Shown: in pieces, positions 1-5,502 of the stretch
Layout of the letters: each line of letters begins with the position of its first letter
Numbering within the stretch: position 1 is the first letter of the stretch
Assembly: GCA_020353135.1 (NCBI GenBank)
Contig: CP070688.1
Location: forward strand, 2,056,718-2,063,251
DNA from: Chloroflexota bacterium
Lineage (GTDB): Bacteria; Chloroflexota; Anaerolineae; Promineifilales; Promineifilaceae
Direction of reading: 5' to 3'
Length of the DNA: 6,534 bases
Notes under the pieces: generated by a model
What the model was told of the DNA's origin: nothing
The model's database searches: none
The model's input: the letters and a program-made list of their open reading frames with translations, nothing else
Program-made: the position numbers and the translations under genes

Positions 1-615
1 CCGCTGTTCCTGGCCGGCGGGGACGGGGACCGGGCTTTCGCCCGCTTTTACCCGACCGTAGCCGTGGATGGCTGCGAAGTACGCTGCGCGGCTCGGGCCA
101 CAGAGAAGTATTCCGGTAAACCGGCGGCCGGCATCGTCGTGACTGATGTGGTCGCCGAATGCGACCTGGGCCCGGTAAGCGGCCGGCGGCGGCTGAATGA
201 ATCCGGGCAGGCGGCCGTGACCGAGACGGCCGATCGGGTGGCAATGATGGTGGACGATTTGCTGGGTAAGAAGTGGAGCCGTCGCAAGGGCGAATTCGTC
301 GCCGACGAGCACCCAATAACGGTTGGGCCGGAGTCGGCCGGCCAGGAAGCCAAAACCGCTACCTGTGAGTGCGGTTCGGGCATCCCGGTCCAGACGGTAG
401 ACGTGGCCGGCGAACGAGTGACGCTGATCGCCTTGCCGGTTTTGTTTGAGCAATTTGCCCAAGCGGGTAAACGGCCGTCGCCGGAGACGATCGCCGGGTT
501 GCTGGAGCAGGTGAAGATTTACAATGAAGTGCCGGCCGGGATGGAAGCGACCTATGTGGAGATGCTGGCCCGGGAATATGGGCACTTCTGCGAGCGGCTG
601 GAGGTGGTGGCATGA
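1..615 (+). CDS. DGC-domain putative zinc-binding protein, 5' end outside window
   Basis: The frame is open from base 1 to a TGA at 613-615, giving 204 residues with no start in sight. The fragment begins PLFLAGGDGDRAF and then carries the Asp-Gly-Cys motif that names the DGC family (residues 23-25 of the fragment), with a further Cys four residues on (C29). Family knowledge: DGC proteins are small, cysteine-bearing, presumed zinc-binding proteins of unknown biochemical role, often near thioredoxin-like proteins, permeases and ArsR regulators. From about fragment residue 120 a C-terminal segment starts with CECG (a CxC pair), runs through a hydrophobic VTLIALPVLFEQF stretch and ends in a helical EYGHFCERL. 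It looks like a second small domain. A GTG at 64 could be read as a start but would cut the DGC motif off its N-terminal half, so I treat the gene as truncated by the window. It overlaps the next gene by four bases (ATGA). Family assignment is fairly sure; the function is not known. Confidence 0.8.
   Translation, partial: PLFLAGGDGDRAFARFYPTVAVDGCEVRCAARATEKYSGKPAAGIVVTDVVAECDLGPVSGRRRLNESGQAAVTETADRVAMMVDDLLGKKWSRRKGEFVADEHPITVGPESAGQEAKTATCECGSGIPVQTVDVAGERVTLIALPVLFEQFAQAGKRPSPETIAGLLEQVKIYNEVPAGMEATYVEMLAREYGHFCERLEVVA
600..604 (+). promoter_or_regulatory. Ribosome binding site of the OsmC-family gene, inside the preceding gene
   Basis: GGAGG lies in the last codons of the DGC-domain gene, seven bases before the ATG at 612. 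With the ATGA stop/start overlap it supports the start at 612 and suggests translational coupling of the two genes. Confidence 0.75.
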
Positions 616-1091
616 GCGAAACGGCCGTCTATCATACCACCGTGCGCTGGAAAGGGGAACATTGGGGCCACATCATCATGGGCAACGGGCCGGAAATGGA
701 CTTTTCCGCCCCGCCCGACGCCCAGGGGCATGCCGGCGTCTTCACGCCGGAGGATGCTTTCGTGGCTGCCATCAATACTTGCATCATGATGATGTTCATC
801 TGGGCCGCCGGGCGCTTCAAGCTGGATTTGGTTCACTATGAGTGCCGGGCGGAGGGTACCAAGGTGGTTGAATTGAACCGGACGGAGATCTTTTCCGAGA
901 TCAGGTTGTGGCCCCAGATTCATGTGGCGGCCAATGGCCAGGATCAGGCGGCCGTCGAGGCTCGGATCAAGAAAGCGCTGCGAGCGGCCCAGAAGTACAG
1001 CCTGGTGGCCAACTCGGTCAAATCGGCCGTGGTCGTCGAGCCGACCATTACGGTAATCGAAAATGAACTGGTGACGGATAAAGTAAGGTGA
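612..1091 (+). CDS. OsmC/Ohr-family protein with a single conserved-position cysteine
   Basis: This 159-residue protein has the usual OsmC length and layout. An N-terminal strand region (YHTTVRWKGEHWGHIIMGNG, 7-26) is followed by TPEDAFVAAINTC (45-57), the long core helix that begins with a conserved Glu (E47) and carries the first active-site-position Cys (C57). A C-terminal KALRAAQKYSLVANSVK segment (about 121-137) follows. Family knowledge: OsmC/Ohr proteins are cytosolic dimers that reduce organic hydroperoxides with a cysteine pair, the second normally at the start of the C-terminal helix in a motif like CPVSN or CLISN. Here that position reads Tyr-Ser (129-130), so the usual pair is missing; the only other cysteine is C78, elsewhere in the fold. 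It may therefore be a one-cysteine enzyme needing an outside thiol partner, or a binding or carrier protein. It overlaps the DGC gene by ATGA and is followed by a 91-base spacer. Family confidence is high; activity is open. Confidence 0.88.
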   Translation: MSETAVYHTTVRWKGEHWGHIIMGNGPEMDFSAPPDAQGHAGVFTPEDAFVAAINTCIMMMFIWAAGRFKLDLVHYECRAEGTKVVELNRTEIFSEIRLWPQIHVAANGQDQAAVEARIKKALRAAQKYSLVANSVKSAVVVEPTITVIENELVTDKVR

Positions 1092-1105
1092 ATTAACAAT
1101 TCAGC

Positions 1106-1124
1106 GCTGATTTGCAAAATCAGC
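1106..1124. promoter_or_regulatory. Perfect 8-3-8 inverted repeat, candidate operator
   Basis: The arms GCTGATTT (1106-1113) and AAATCAGC (1117-1124) are exact reverse complements around the three-base centre GCA. The left arm overlaps a second palindrome, CAGCGCTG (1102-1109). The site starts 15 bases after the OsmC stop and lies before the thioredoxin gene. It has an AT-rich centre in a GC-rich genome and no T-run after it, which fits an operator for a dimeric winged-helix repressor such as the ArsR protein encoded downstream better than an intrinsic terminator. Assignment to that regulator is inference. Confidence 0.45.
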
Positions 1125-1167
1125 CAACAGCCGGCGGCAACTGAAAGCTGACGGCTGAAGGCTATCT
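1123..1167 (+). repeat. Degenerate heptamer tract upstream of the thioredoxin-fold gene
   Basis: Seven-base units starting with GC can be read at 1123 (GCCAACA), 1130 (GCCGGCG), 1137 (GCAACTG), then after a three-base insertion (AAA) at 1147 (GCTGACG), 1154 (GCTGAAG) and 1161 (GCTATCT). The last unit ends four bases before the TAGGAG ribosome binding site. The last three units are the clearest; the first three are weaker. A cleaner tract of the same kind lies before the ATPase gene at 5466-5500. Confidence 0.55.
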
Positions 1168-1170
1168 TTC

Positions 1171-1176
1171 TAGGAG
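1171..1176 (+). promoter_or_regulatory. Ribosome binding site of the thioredoxin-fold gene
   Basis: TAGGAG lies six bases before the ATG at 1183 and fixes that start. Confidence 0.75.
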
Positions 1177-1182
1177 TTCCAA

Positions 1183-1440
1183 ATGGTAGATATCAGAGTA
1201 TTAGGGCCTGGGTGCCCGAATTGTGAAAAAGTGGAAGCGGCGGCCAAAACCGCGGTGGCCATGCTTGGCGCCGAGGCGCAGATCAGCAAGATCACCGACT
1301 ATGATGAAATCAGGTCCTACAACGTGTTGGCAACCCCGGGCCTGGTCATCAACGGTAAACTGGTCTCGGCCGGCCGCATCCCTACCGAAGGCGAAGTGAC
1401 GACCTGGGTAGCCGACGCGCTGATAGAGGCTGAAGGGTAA
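1183..1440 (+). CDS. Small thioredoxin-fold protein, redox-active disulfide protein 2 type
   Basis: This 85-residue single-domain protein has a short first strand (IRVLGPG), the active-site motif CPNC at residues 11-14, a helix, then LATPGLVINGKL (49-60) with the expected cis-proline at P52, and a final helix. This is the compact thioredoxin fold without the N-terminal extension of classical thioredoxins, as in the Thioredoxin_3/redox-active disulfide protein 2 group. The two CPNC cysteines are its only cysteines. Family knowledge: these proteins are small cytosolic dithiol-disulfide oxidoreductases, often encoded beside ArsR repressors and metalloid or unknown permeases, with partners mostly undefined. 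In this setting it could reduce the neighbouring OsmC-family or DGC proteins, or pass on a metal or sulfur species; this is inference. The start is set by TAGGAG six bases upstream. A spacer of 77 bases separates it from the ArsR gene. Confidence 0.9.
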   Translation: MVDIRVLGPGCPNCEKVEAAAKTAVAMLGAEAQISKITDYDEIRSYNVLATPGLVINGKLVSAGRIPTEGEVTTWVADALIEAEG

Positions 1441-1479
1441 CAAACAGCGTAGCGACGTCAGCCTGCAAGACAGGTTTGT
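1440..1479. repeat. Nested imperfect inverted repeats in the spacer before the ArsR gene
   Basis: ACAAAC (1440-1445) can pair with GTTTGT (1474-1479), and inside it CCTG (1462-1465) with CAGG (1471-1474) around a five-base loop; the two right arms share base 1474, so both cannot form fully at once. The spacer 1441-1517 otherwise shows only the ribosome binding site. This could be an operator or a weak hairpin for the ArsR gene, or chance; the arms are short. Confidence 0.2.
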
Positions 1480-1504
1480 AACCGTACGGATAGGGCGTTT
1501 GGTA

Positions 1505-1510
1505 TGGAGG
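1505..1510 (+). promoter_or_regulatory. Ribosome binding site of the ArsR-family gene
   Basis: TGGAGG lies seven bases before the ATG at 1518 and supports that start. Confidence 0.75.
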
Positions 1511-1517
1511 ATGAATT

Positions 1518-1901
1518 ATGGCGCTGGATGTAGTGTCGGACGAATCGGAGATACGAGAAGCGACGGCCGTGCTCAAAGCCTTGAGCGAGCCAAACCGGCT
1601 GCGCATCTTCGCCACGCTGATGACCGGCGACTCCTGCAACAACGAGTTGCGGGATAAGCTAGGCCTGGCGCCTAATTTGCTGTCCCATCACCTGCGAGCC
1701 CTGGAGAAGGCCGGGCTGGTCCATTCGCGGCGCGACCGGGTAGACGGCCGCTGGATCTACTATTCAGTTGACCGGGAAGCGGCCGGTCAGTGGCAAAAGT
1801 GGTTCGCGGGGTTCCTGGACCCGGCCCGCATACAAGAACGCCCCGTTTGCGGACCTGAAGGACAGCTCATCGAGGTCAGCCAGATAGTAGCCAGCGTTTG
1901 A
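1518..1901 (+). CDS. ArsR-family winged-helix repressor with non-canonical cysteines
   Basis: This 127-residue protein carries a full ArsR/SmtB-type domain. LKALSEPNRLRIFATL (19-34) is followed by the helix-turn-helix (about 40-66) with LSHHLRALEKAGLV as the recognition helix and what follows it, then the beta-wing HSRRDRVDGRWIYYSV (69-84). Family knowledge: these are homodimeric repressors that leave DNA when a metal, metalloid or reactive thiol species is sensed, and they usually control their own operon. In the classical arsenic sensor three cysteines lie in an ELCVCDLC-like stretch; here the matching stretch is GDSCNNELR, so only the first (C40) remains. The only other cysteine is C111 in the C-terminal tail (RPVCGPEG). 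The protein could sense through a C40-C111 pair or by another site. It is the last gene of the thiol cassette and ends 12 bases from the convergent hydrolase gene. The family is certain; the ligand is not. Confidence 0.92.
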   Translation: MALDVVSDESEIREATAVLKALSEPNRLRIFATLMTGDSCNNELRDKLGLAPNLLSHHLRALEKAGLVHSRRDRVDGRWIYYSVDREAAGQWQKWFAGFLDPARIQERPVCGPEGQLIEVSQIVASV

Positions 1902-1913
1902 GCCGCGTTTTGG

Positions 1914-3704
1914 TTACTCGGTCAGGGTAGGAAAAGGCTCTATCCCGGCCGCTGTCCGGACCTTGGACGCCACGTCGTAATTATGGGCGTCGGAGAAGCG
2001 AAAGGCGGTCAGGCCGTTGGGGTTGAGGACCACCAGGTTGCCGCCAAAGCCCATCATGTAGGGCACGAGGAAGGCATCGCCGTCCTGGCTCCCATAAGGC
2101 AAGCCCCAATAAGATGCATTGTAGCGGAGCTCGCCGGCCGCATTACGTTGACCGGCCGGGAAACCAATCGTCTCGGTCTGGTACAACGCCTCGGCCAGCT
2201 TGCCCGGATGGAGCAGCTGTTGGCCTTCGTGGCGACCGCCGTTTTGCAGCAAGGTGGTGATTTTGGCCACGTCGTCCACGGTGGGGTAGAGGCCATAGCC
2301 GAAGATGGGTACTCCTTTGCCCCCGTCAGGCTCGATAGTGCGCATGATGGGCGCGTGCTGCAGGCCGATGGGTTGGTAGACTTCCTCGACGACCATGTCC
2401 CAGATGTCGGCCTTTGGACCTTCTTGTTCTTTGAGAAATGCGTCCATAGCCGCCGATAGCAGGAAGGTGTTGACGGAGCTGTAGCGAGCGATCTCGCCAG
2501 GCCCCCAGGGGTAGTTGCCGTAGTCGAAGGCGACGGCCAATTTGCTTTCGGCGCTGCCGACGCGCATGAAATTGGAGAACTTCTGCTGGTCCTCGTTGCC
2601 GTGGATGGGGTTAGGCTCCACCGGCCGGGGTTGGTGGTCGCCCACGCCGGTGGCCATGTTCAGGGCGTCGCCAAAGGTGACGTCGTCCCAGCCATCGTGA
2701 TCGGCCTGGATGTCGACGTAGTCGGCCAGCTTCAGATCGAAGATCTGCGGGCCATATTTCTGGGCCAGGCGCAGCATGGCCACGCTGGCGGCCATGCTCT
2801 TGGTGACCGAGAAGACGCCGTGGCGCATGTGGCCGCAATAGGGGAAGGGGCCATAGCGAGTGTCGCAACCGCGCAGATAGATGGCGCCGTCTTTGACGAT
2901 GCCGCTGGCGCTGACATCGACCGGCTCACTGGTGCTTCCGAAGGCGTCCATCACCTCGACGTCCCGGCCGGTTACCAATTCTGACCAGGGCCTGATCGGG
3001 TTTTGCTTTTCGACCTCACCGGCGAAGGCTTCGACCAGATTTTCGTGGCATTTCAGCGGCCGGGGTTCGTACTCTATGGGCGCCTGGCCCCAGAAATCGG
3101 TGTGGTGCCAGGGGGCCGTCTCCTGGGTTATCTGGAGATATAAGGAAGAGACTTCCTGGTCGTCAAAGAGAAAGGTGGCCAGGCCGTTGTGGGCTTCGCC
3201 GTAATCGTCGCCTACAAGCAAGAAGGGGAAGGAGGCCCGGGACAATCCCTCGTCGCCTGCTTCAGACCAGATCCTTCCGGGCGAGAATATGACGTTCCAA
3301 TAACTGGTCTCGCCTTCGCCGCGAACAATGCCTCGTACGGCCGGCGCCAGGTGATCTTTATAGGTGAAGAAGTCGACCGTCACTTCCGGGAAGTAGGCGT
3401 GACTGCTTCGAGGCAGATCGCCGTCGTGCGCCTGGTAGGCCATTTCGAATTCAGGGATCGTCAGGCTGCCTTCCAGGGTGTGTTCGGCCGGTAGCGCGGC
3501 GGCCGTTGGGGCCAGGTAGGCGTTATCGACCGGCTCGTCTCCAGGGTAGCTGGCAGCCATCAGATCGTCGTGGGTCAGCGCGGAGCGCTGTTTGTCCTGA
3601 AGAGGTTCGAACTGGTCCGGCGAATCGGCAGCCGGTAAACAGGCGACCAGCAGCAAGAGCAGGACCAGAGCGAGCAATAGCTGCTTATTCATCTCGCTTC
3701 TCAC
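1914..3704 (-). CDS. Lipoprotein with serine beta-lactamase-like hydrolase domain
   Basis: The 596-residue product opens with a lipoprotein signal: MNKQ, a run of Leu/Val/Ala, then LVAC with Cys22 as the lipidation site, so it should be anchored outside the cytoplasmic membrane. Residues about 25-215 form an N-terminal region I do not recognise, rich in aromatic residues (for example APWHHTDFWGQAP). The rest resembles class C beta-lactamase/penicillin-binding-type hydrolases, with the nucleophile motif SVTK (S299, K302), the second motif YSS (Y408) and a GFGGN stretch (552-556) where the third motif (KTG or HxG) is usual. The family includes beta-lactamases, DD-peptidases, esterases and D-aminopeptidases; no substrate can be read here. 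C280 and C290 flank a short loop just before the nucleophile. The start is ambiguous: GTG at 3704 overlaps the permease stop by four bases, while ATG at 3692 gives a more usual signal peptide; neither has a strong ribosome site. It is the last gene of the ABC block. Confidence 0.87.
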   Translation of the reverse strand: MRSEMNKQLLLALVLLLLLVACLPAADSPDQFEPLQDKQRSALTHDDLMAASYPGDEPVDNAYLAPTAAALPAEHTLEGSLTIPEFEMAYQAHDGDLPRSSHAYFPEVTVDFFTYKDHLAPAVRGIVRGEGETSYWNVIFSPGRIWSEAGDEGLSRASFPFLLVGDDYGEAHNGLATFLFDDQEVSSLYLQITQETAPWHHTDFWGQAPIEYEPRPLKCHENLVEAFAGEVEKQNPIRPWSELVTGRDVEVMDAFGSTSEPVDVSASGIVKDGAIYLRGCDTRYGPFPYCGHMRHGVFSVTKSMAASVAMLRLAQKYGPQIFDLKLADYVDIQADHDGWDDVTFGDALNMATGVGDHQPRPVEPNPIHGNEDQQKFSNFMRVGSAESKLAVAFDYGNYPWGPGEIARYSSVNTFLLSAAMDAFLKEQEGPKADIWDMVVEEVYQPIGLQHAPIMRTIEPDGGKGVPIFGYGLYPTVDDVAKITTLLQNGGRHEGQQLLHPGKLAEALYQTETIGFPAGQRNAAGELRYNASYWGLPYGSQDGDAFLVPYMMGFGGNLVVLNPNGLTAFRFSDAHNYDVASKVRTAAGIEPFPTLTE

Positions 3705-4498
3705 AGTTCCTCGCGCTCAAAGGCCCACAGGCCGATGGCTATAAAAAGGACCGAAAAGCCGAGCGTGGCTAATAGGGGCATAACTGTGGGAACTGCTTCG
3801 CCAGTCATCACCGCGGCGGCGATGGACGGGTAATCCGAGCCGTCCAGGGGTACGGTCAGGGTGAAGGGCAGGAAATCGGCCAGCGCCGGGACCAGCCCGA
3901 TTAGAAATTGCTGGGCGAAAAGAAAGACCAGCGGCAGGCCAATCACGATGCCGCGATTGTTGAACACGGCGCCTAACATGAGGGTCAAGGTGATGTAGAA
4001 GAATAGGTTGACAATATGGATGCCCAGGCCGGCCAGAAAGGCCAGCGGCGACAGCGTCGCGCCCGAGGCCAGGCTGATGATGGCGTAGGCGATGACGCCC
4101 TGGACCAGGACGATGGTGACGATGATGCCGATGGAATTGGCGATGAGCTTGGCCAGGACAAACGCTTGCCGGGAGGCCGGCTTGGATAGCACCCAGGCGG
4201 CCGTGCCGTCTTGTTTCTCGCGGACGATGGTTCCCTGCATGATGATGCACACACCCACCGCGGCGAATATACCCATGAAGATATTGAAGAGCATCACCAG
4301 TTCAACCACGTCGGCCGACTCTTCGCTGACGGCGACCATCAGCAAGATGAGGTTGATGATGGCCGCCCAGACCAGGATCTGGACCCACCATCTCCGGGTC
4401 CGATACCAGCGACCCAATTCGGCGTCCAGCAGATTGTTCAGGCCGCGCGTCCAGCCGGTGCCTTCTTCCAGTCGAAATACGTCGTTACCCGCTGTCAT
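3701..4498 (-). CDS. ABC-2-type transporter permease
   Basis: This 265-residue protein has about six hydrophobic segments (near 37-57, 67-87, 115-140, 150-175, 184-204 and 238-260). Between the second and third is the cytoplasmic stretch IVREKQDGTAAWVLSKPASR (91-110), of the E..GT....LS.P.sR type seen in ABC-2 permeases of the drug, copper or sodium export group. It should be the membrane half of the exporter whose ATPase is encoded just upstream. The frame stays open to an ATG at 4660, but the extra 54 residues are out-of-frame sense of the ATPase gene and composed of Ser/Arg/Trp-rich junk. The ATG at 4498 is preceded by GGAGG with nine-base spacing and overlaps the ATPase stop by 14 bases, so I take it as the start. 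The substrate is unknown. The hydrolase gene begins at or just after its stop. Confidence 0.88.
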   Translation of the reverse strand: MTAGNDVFRLEEGTGWTRGLNNLLDAELGRWYRTRRWWVQILVWAAIINLILLMVAVSEESADVVELVMLFNIFMGIFAAVGVCIIMQGTIVREKQDGTAAWVLSKPASRQAFVLAKLIANSIGIIVTIVLVQGVIAYAIISLASGATLSPLAFLAGLGIHIVNLFFYITLTLMLGAVFNNRGIVIGLPLVFLFAQQFLIGLVPALADFLPFTLTVPLDGSDYPSIAAAVMTGEAVPTVMPLLATLGFSVLFIAIGLWAFEREEL

Positions 4499-5453
4499 GG
4501 TCCTGAGCCTCCACAATCTTGACGAAAACGTCTTCCAGATCGTATTCACGGCGGCGGAAATCGGTGACCACCAGCTGCTCGTCGGCCAGGAGCAGACGCA
4601 GCAGGCTCGCTTCGGCCGCCGCCTGGTCGTCGACCGCGACGCTCCAGGTGGTGGCGCCATTGCGCGGCTTGACCTGAATATCCCGCACCCACTCTTGGGC
4701 GATTACGCGTTTATGGGCGCCGTCGACGGCGCCTTTCATGGTCACCGAGTAGACGGTGCCTTCGCCGCCGGCCAACAGTTCTTCGATGGGCCCATGGGCT
4801 ACCAGGCGGCCGTGGTTGAGAATGGCCACCGTGTCACTCACCCGCTGCACGTCGTCCAGGATGTGGGTGCAGTAAAAGATGGTGGTGTATTTTCGCAGCC
4901 GCTCCATGACCGCCAGCACGTCCCGGCGACCCATGGGGTCCAGGGAGGCGGCCGGTTCGTCGAGGATGAGCAAGTCGGGATAGTTGACCTGGGCCTGGCC
5001 GATGCCGACCCGCTGGCGCTCGCCGCCGGAGAAACTCTTGACCGGCCGGTCGGCCTTATCACTCAATCCAACCAGGTCCAGGGTCTCGTCTACACGGCGC
5101 TCGATCTCCGCCTTGGGGCCTCTGAAGTAGAAGCGGGCCGTATAGCGCAGGATCTCCCGGGCGGTCATGTGTTCGTAGAAGCGGGGATCCTGGGGCAAAT
5201 AGCCCACGTGGCCACGAATGGCGATGGAATCATGCGCGATGTCCAGGCCAAAGACGCGAGCCGAGCCGCCGCTGGGACGGATAAGGCCCAGGAGTAACTT
5301 GATGGTCGTAGTCTTGCCTGCGCCATTAGGACCCAGGAAGCCGAAGATCGAATTGCGGGCCACCTGCAAGTTCAGGGGTTTGAGCGCTTGCACACCGTTA
5401 TATGATTTGCTTAATTCCTGGGTATCGACGACCCAGGTGTTTGATTCGTTCAT
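4485..5453 (-). CDS. ABC transporter ATP-binding protein (ABC-2 exporter type)
   Basis: The 322-residue protein is a complete nucleotide-binding domain plus a C-terminal extension. Visible motifs in order: Walker A GPNGAGKTT (41-49), Q-loop Gln in YLPQDP (Q88), signature FSGGERQR (141-148), Walker B LLILDEP (161-167), D-loop SLDP (170-173) and the switch His in CTH (H197). All catalytic residues are present. The stretch after about 230 matches the extra C-terminal region common in ATPases of single-permease exporters. It should bind and hydrolyse ATP on the cytoplasmic side as a dimer and drive the ABC-2 permease encoded next. The start at 5453 has an AGAGG site six bases upstream (5464-5460). 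The only non-coding sequence between it and the preceding gene is about 49 bases, mostly a heptamer repeat, with no recognisable promoter, so transcription probably comes from further upstream. Confidence 0.94.
   Translation of the reverse strand: MNESNTWVVDTQELSKSYNGVQALKPLNLQVARNSIFGFLGPNGAGKTTTIKLLLGLIRPSGGSARVFGLDIAHDSIAIRGHVGYLPQDPRFYEHMTAREILRYTARFYFRGPKAEIERRVDETLDLVGLSDKADRPVKSFSGGERQRVGIGQAQVNYPDLLILDEPAASLDPMGRRDVLAVMERLRKYTTIFYCTHILDDVQRVSDTVAILNHGRLVAHGPIEELLAGGEGTVYSVTMKGAVDGAHKRVIAQEWVRDIQVKPRNGATTWSVAVDDQAAAEASLLRLLLADEQLVVTDFRRREYDLEDVFVKIVEAQDHDSG
4508..4512 (-). promoter_or_regulatory. Ribosome binding site that sets the permease start
   Basis: On the minus strand GGAGG lies nine bases before the ATG at 4498, within the last codons of the ATPase gene. 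It favours this start over the ATG at 4660, which would overlap the ATPase gene by 176 bases. Confidence 0.75.
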
Positions 5454-5465
5454 ATAGCACCTCTG

Positions 5466-5500
5466 AGTTAGCCGTTAGCGGTTGGCAGTTAGCTGTTAGC
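5466..5500 (-). repeat. Five-unit heptamer repeat upstream of the ATPase gene
   Basis: On the plus strand the units are AGTTAGC (5466), CGTTAGC (5473), GGTTGGC (5480), AGTTAGC (5487) and TGTTAGC (5494), in perfect seven-base register. Four of five share GTTAGC and the third is GTTGGC. In the sense of the ATPase gene the unit is GCYAACN. The tract is directly flanked by CTGAAA (5506-5501 on the minus strand), whose TGA is the stop codon of the upstream membrane protein, and ends just before the AGAGG ribosome site. Confidence 0.85.
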
Positions 5501-5502
5501 TT

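Noticed and set aside
64..66. GTG as start of the DGC-domain gene
   Set aside because: The frame is open and family-like before it (LFLAGGDGDRAFARFYPTV), there is no ribosome site, and the start would fall directly on the DGC motif.
1106..1124. The inverted repeat as an intrinsic terminator
   Set aside because: The stem is only eight base pairs, half of them A-T, and no T-run follows it; CAACAGCC comes next.
1112..1145. A sigma-70-type promoter starting from TTGCAA before the thioredoxin gene
   Set aside because: At the proper distance downstream only GC-rich sequence is found, with no TATAAT-like box.
1983..2984. Plus-strand open frames opposite the hydrolase gene
   Set aside because: They are antisense shadows of a gene with signal peptide and catalytic motifs, and show no motif of their own.
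4499..4660. Upstream ATG extension of the permease by 54 residues
   Set aside because: The extension is the ATPase gene read in another frame. The ATG at 4498 has a good ribosome site and the protein then starts like its family.
4092..5297. Open frame of 401 codons on the plus strand
   Set aside because: It lies wholly antisense to the ATPase and permease genes, which have complete family motifs. Its translation shows no motif and looks like GC-rich shadow coding.
5466..5500. The heptamer array as CRISPR or as a phage attachment site
   Set aside because: There are no spacers between units, the units are seven bases long, and no integrase or cas gene is near.
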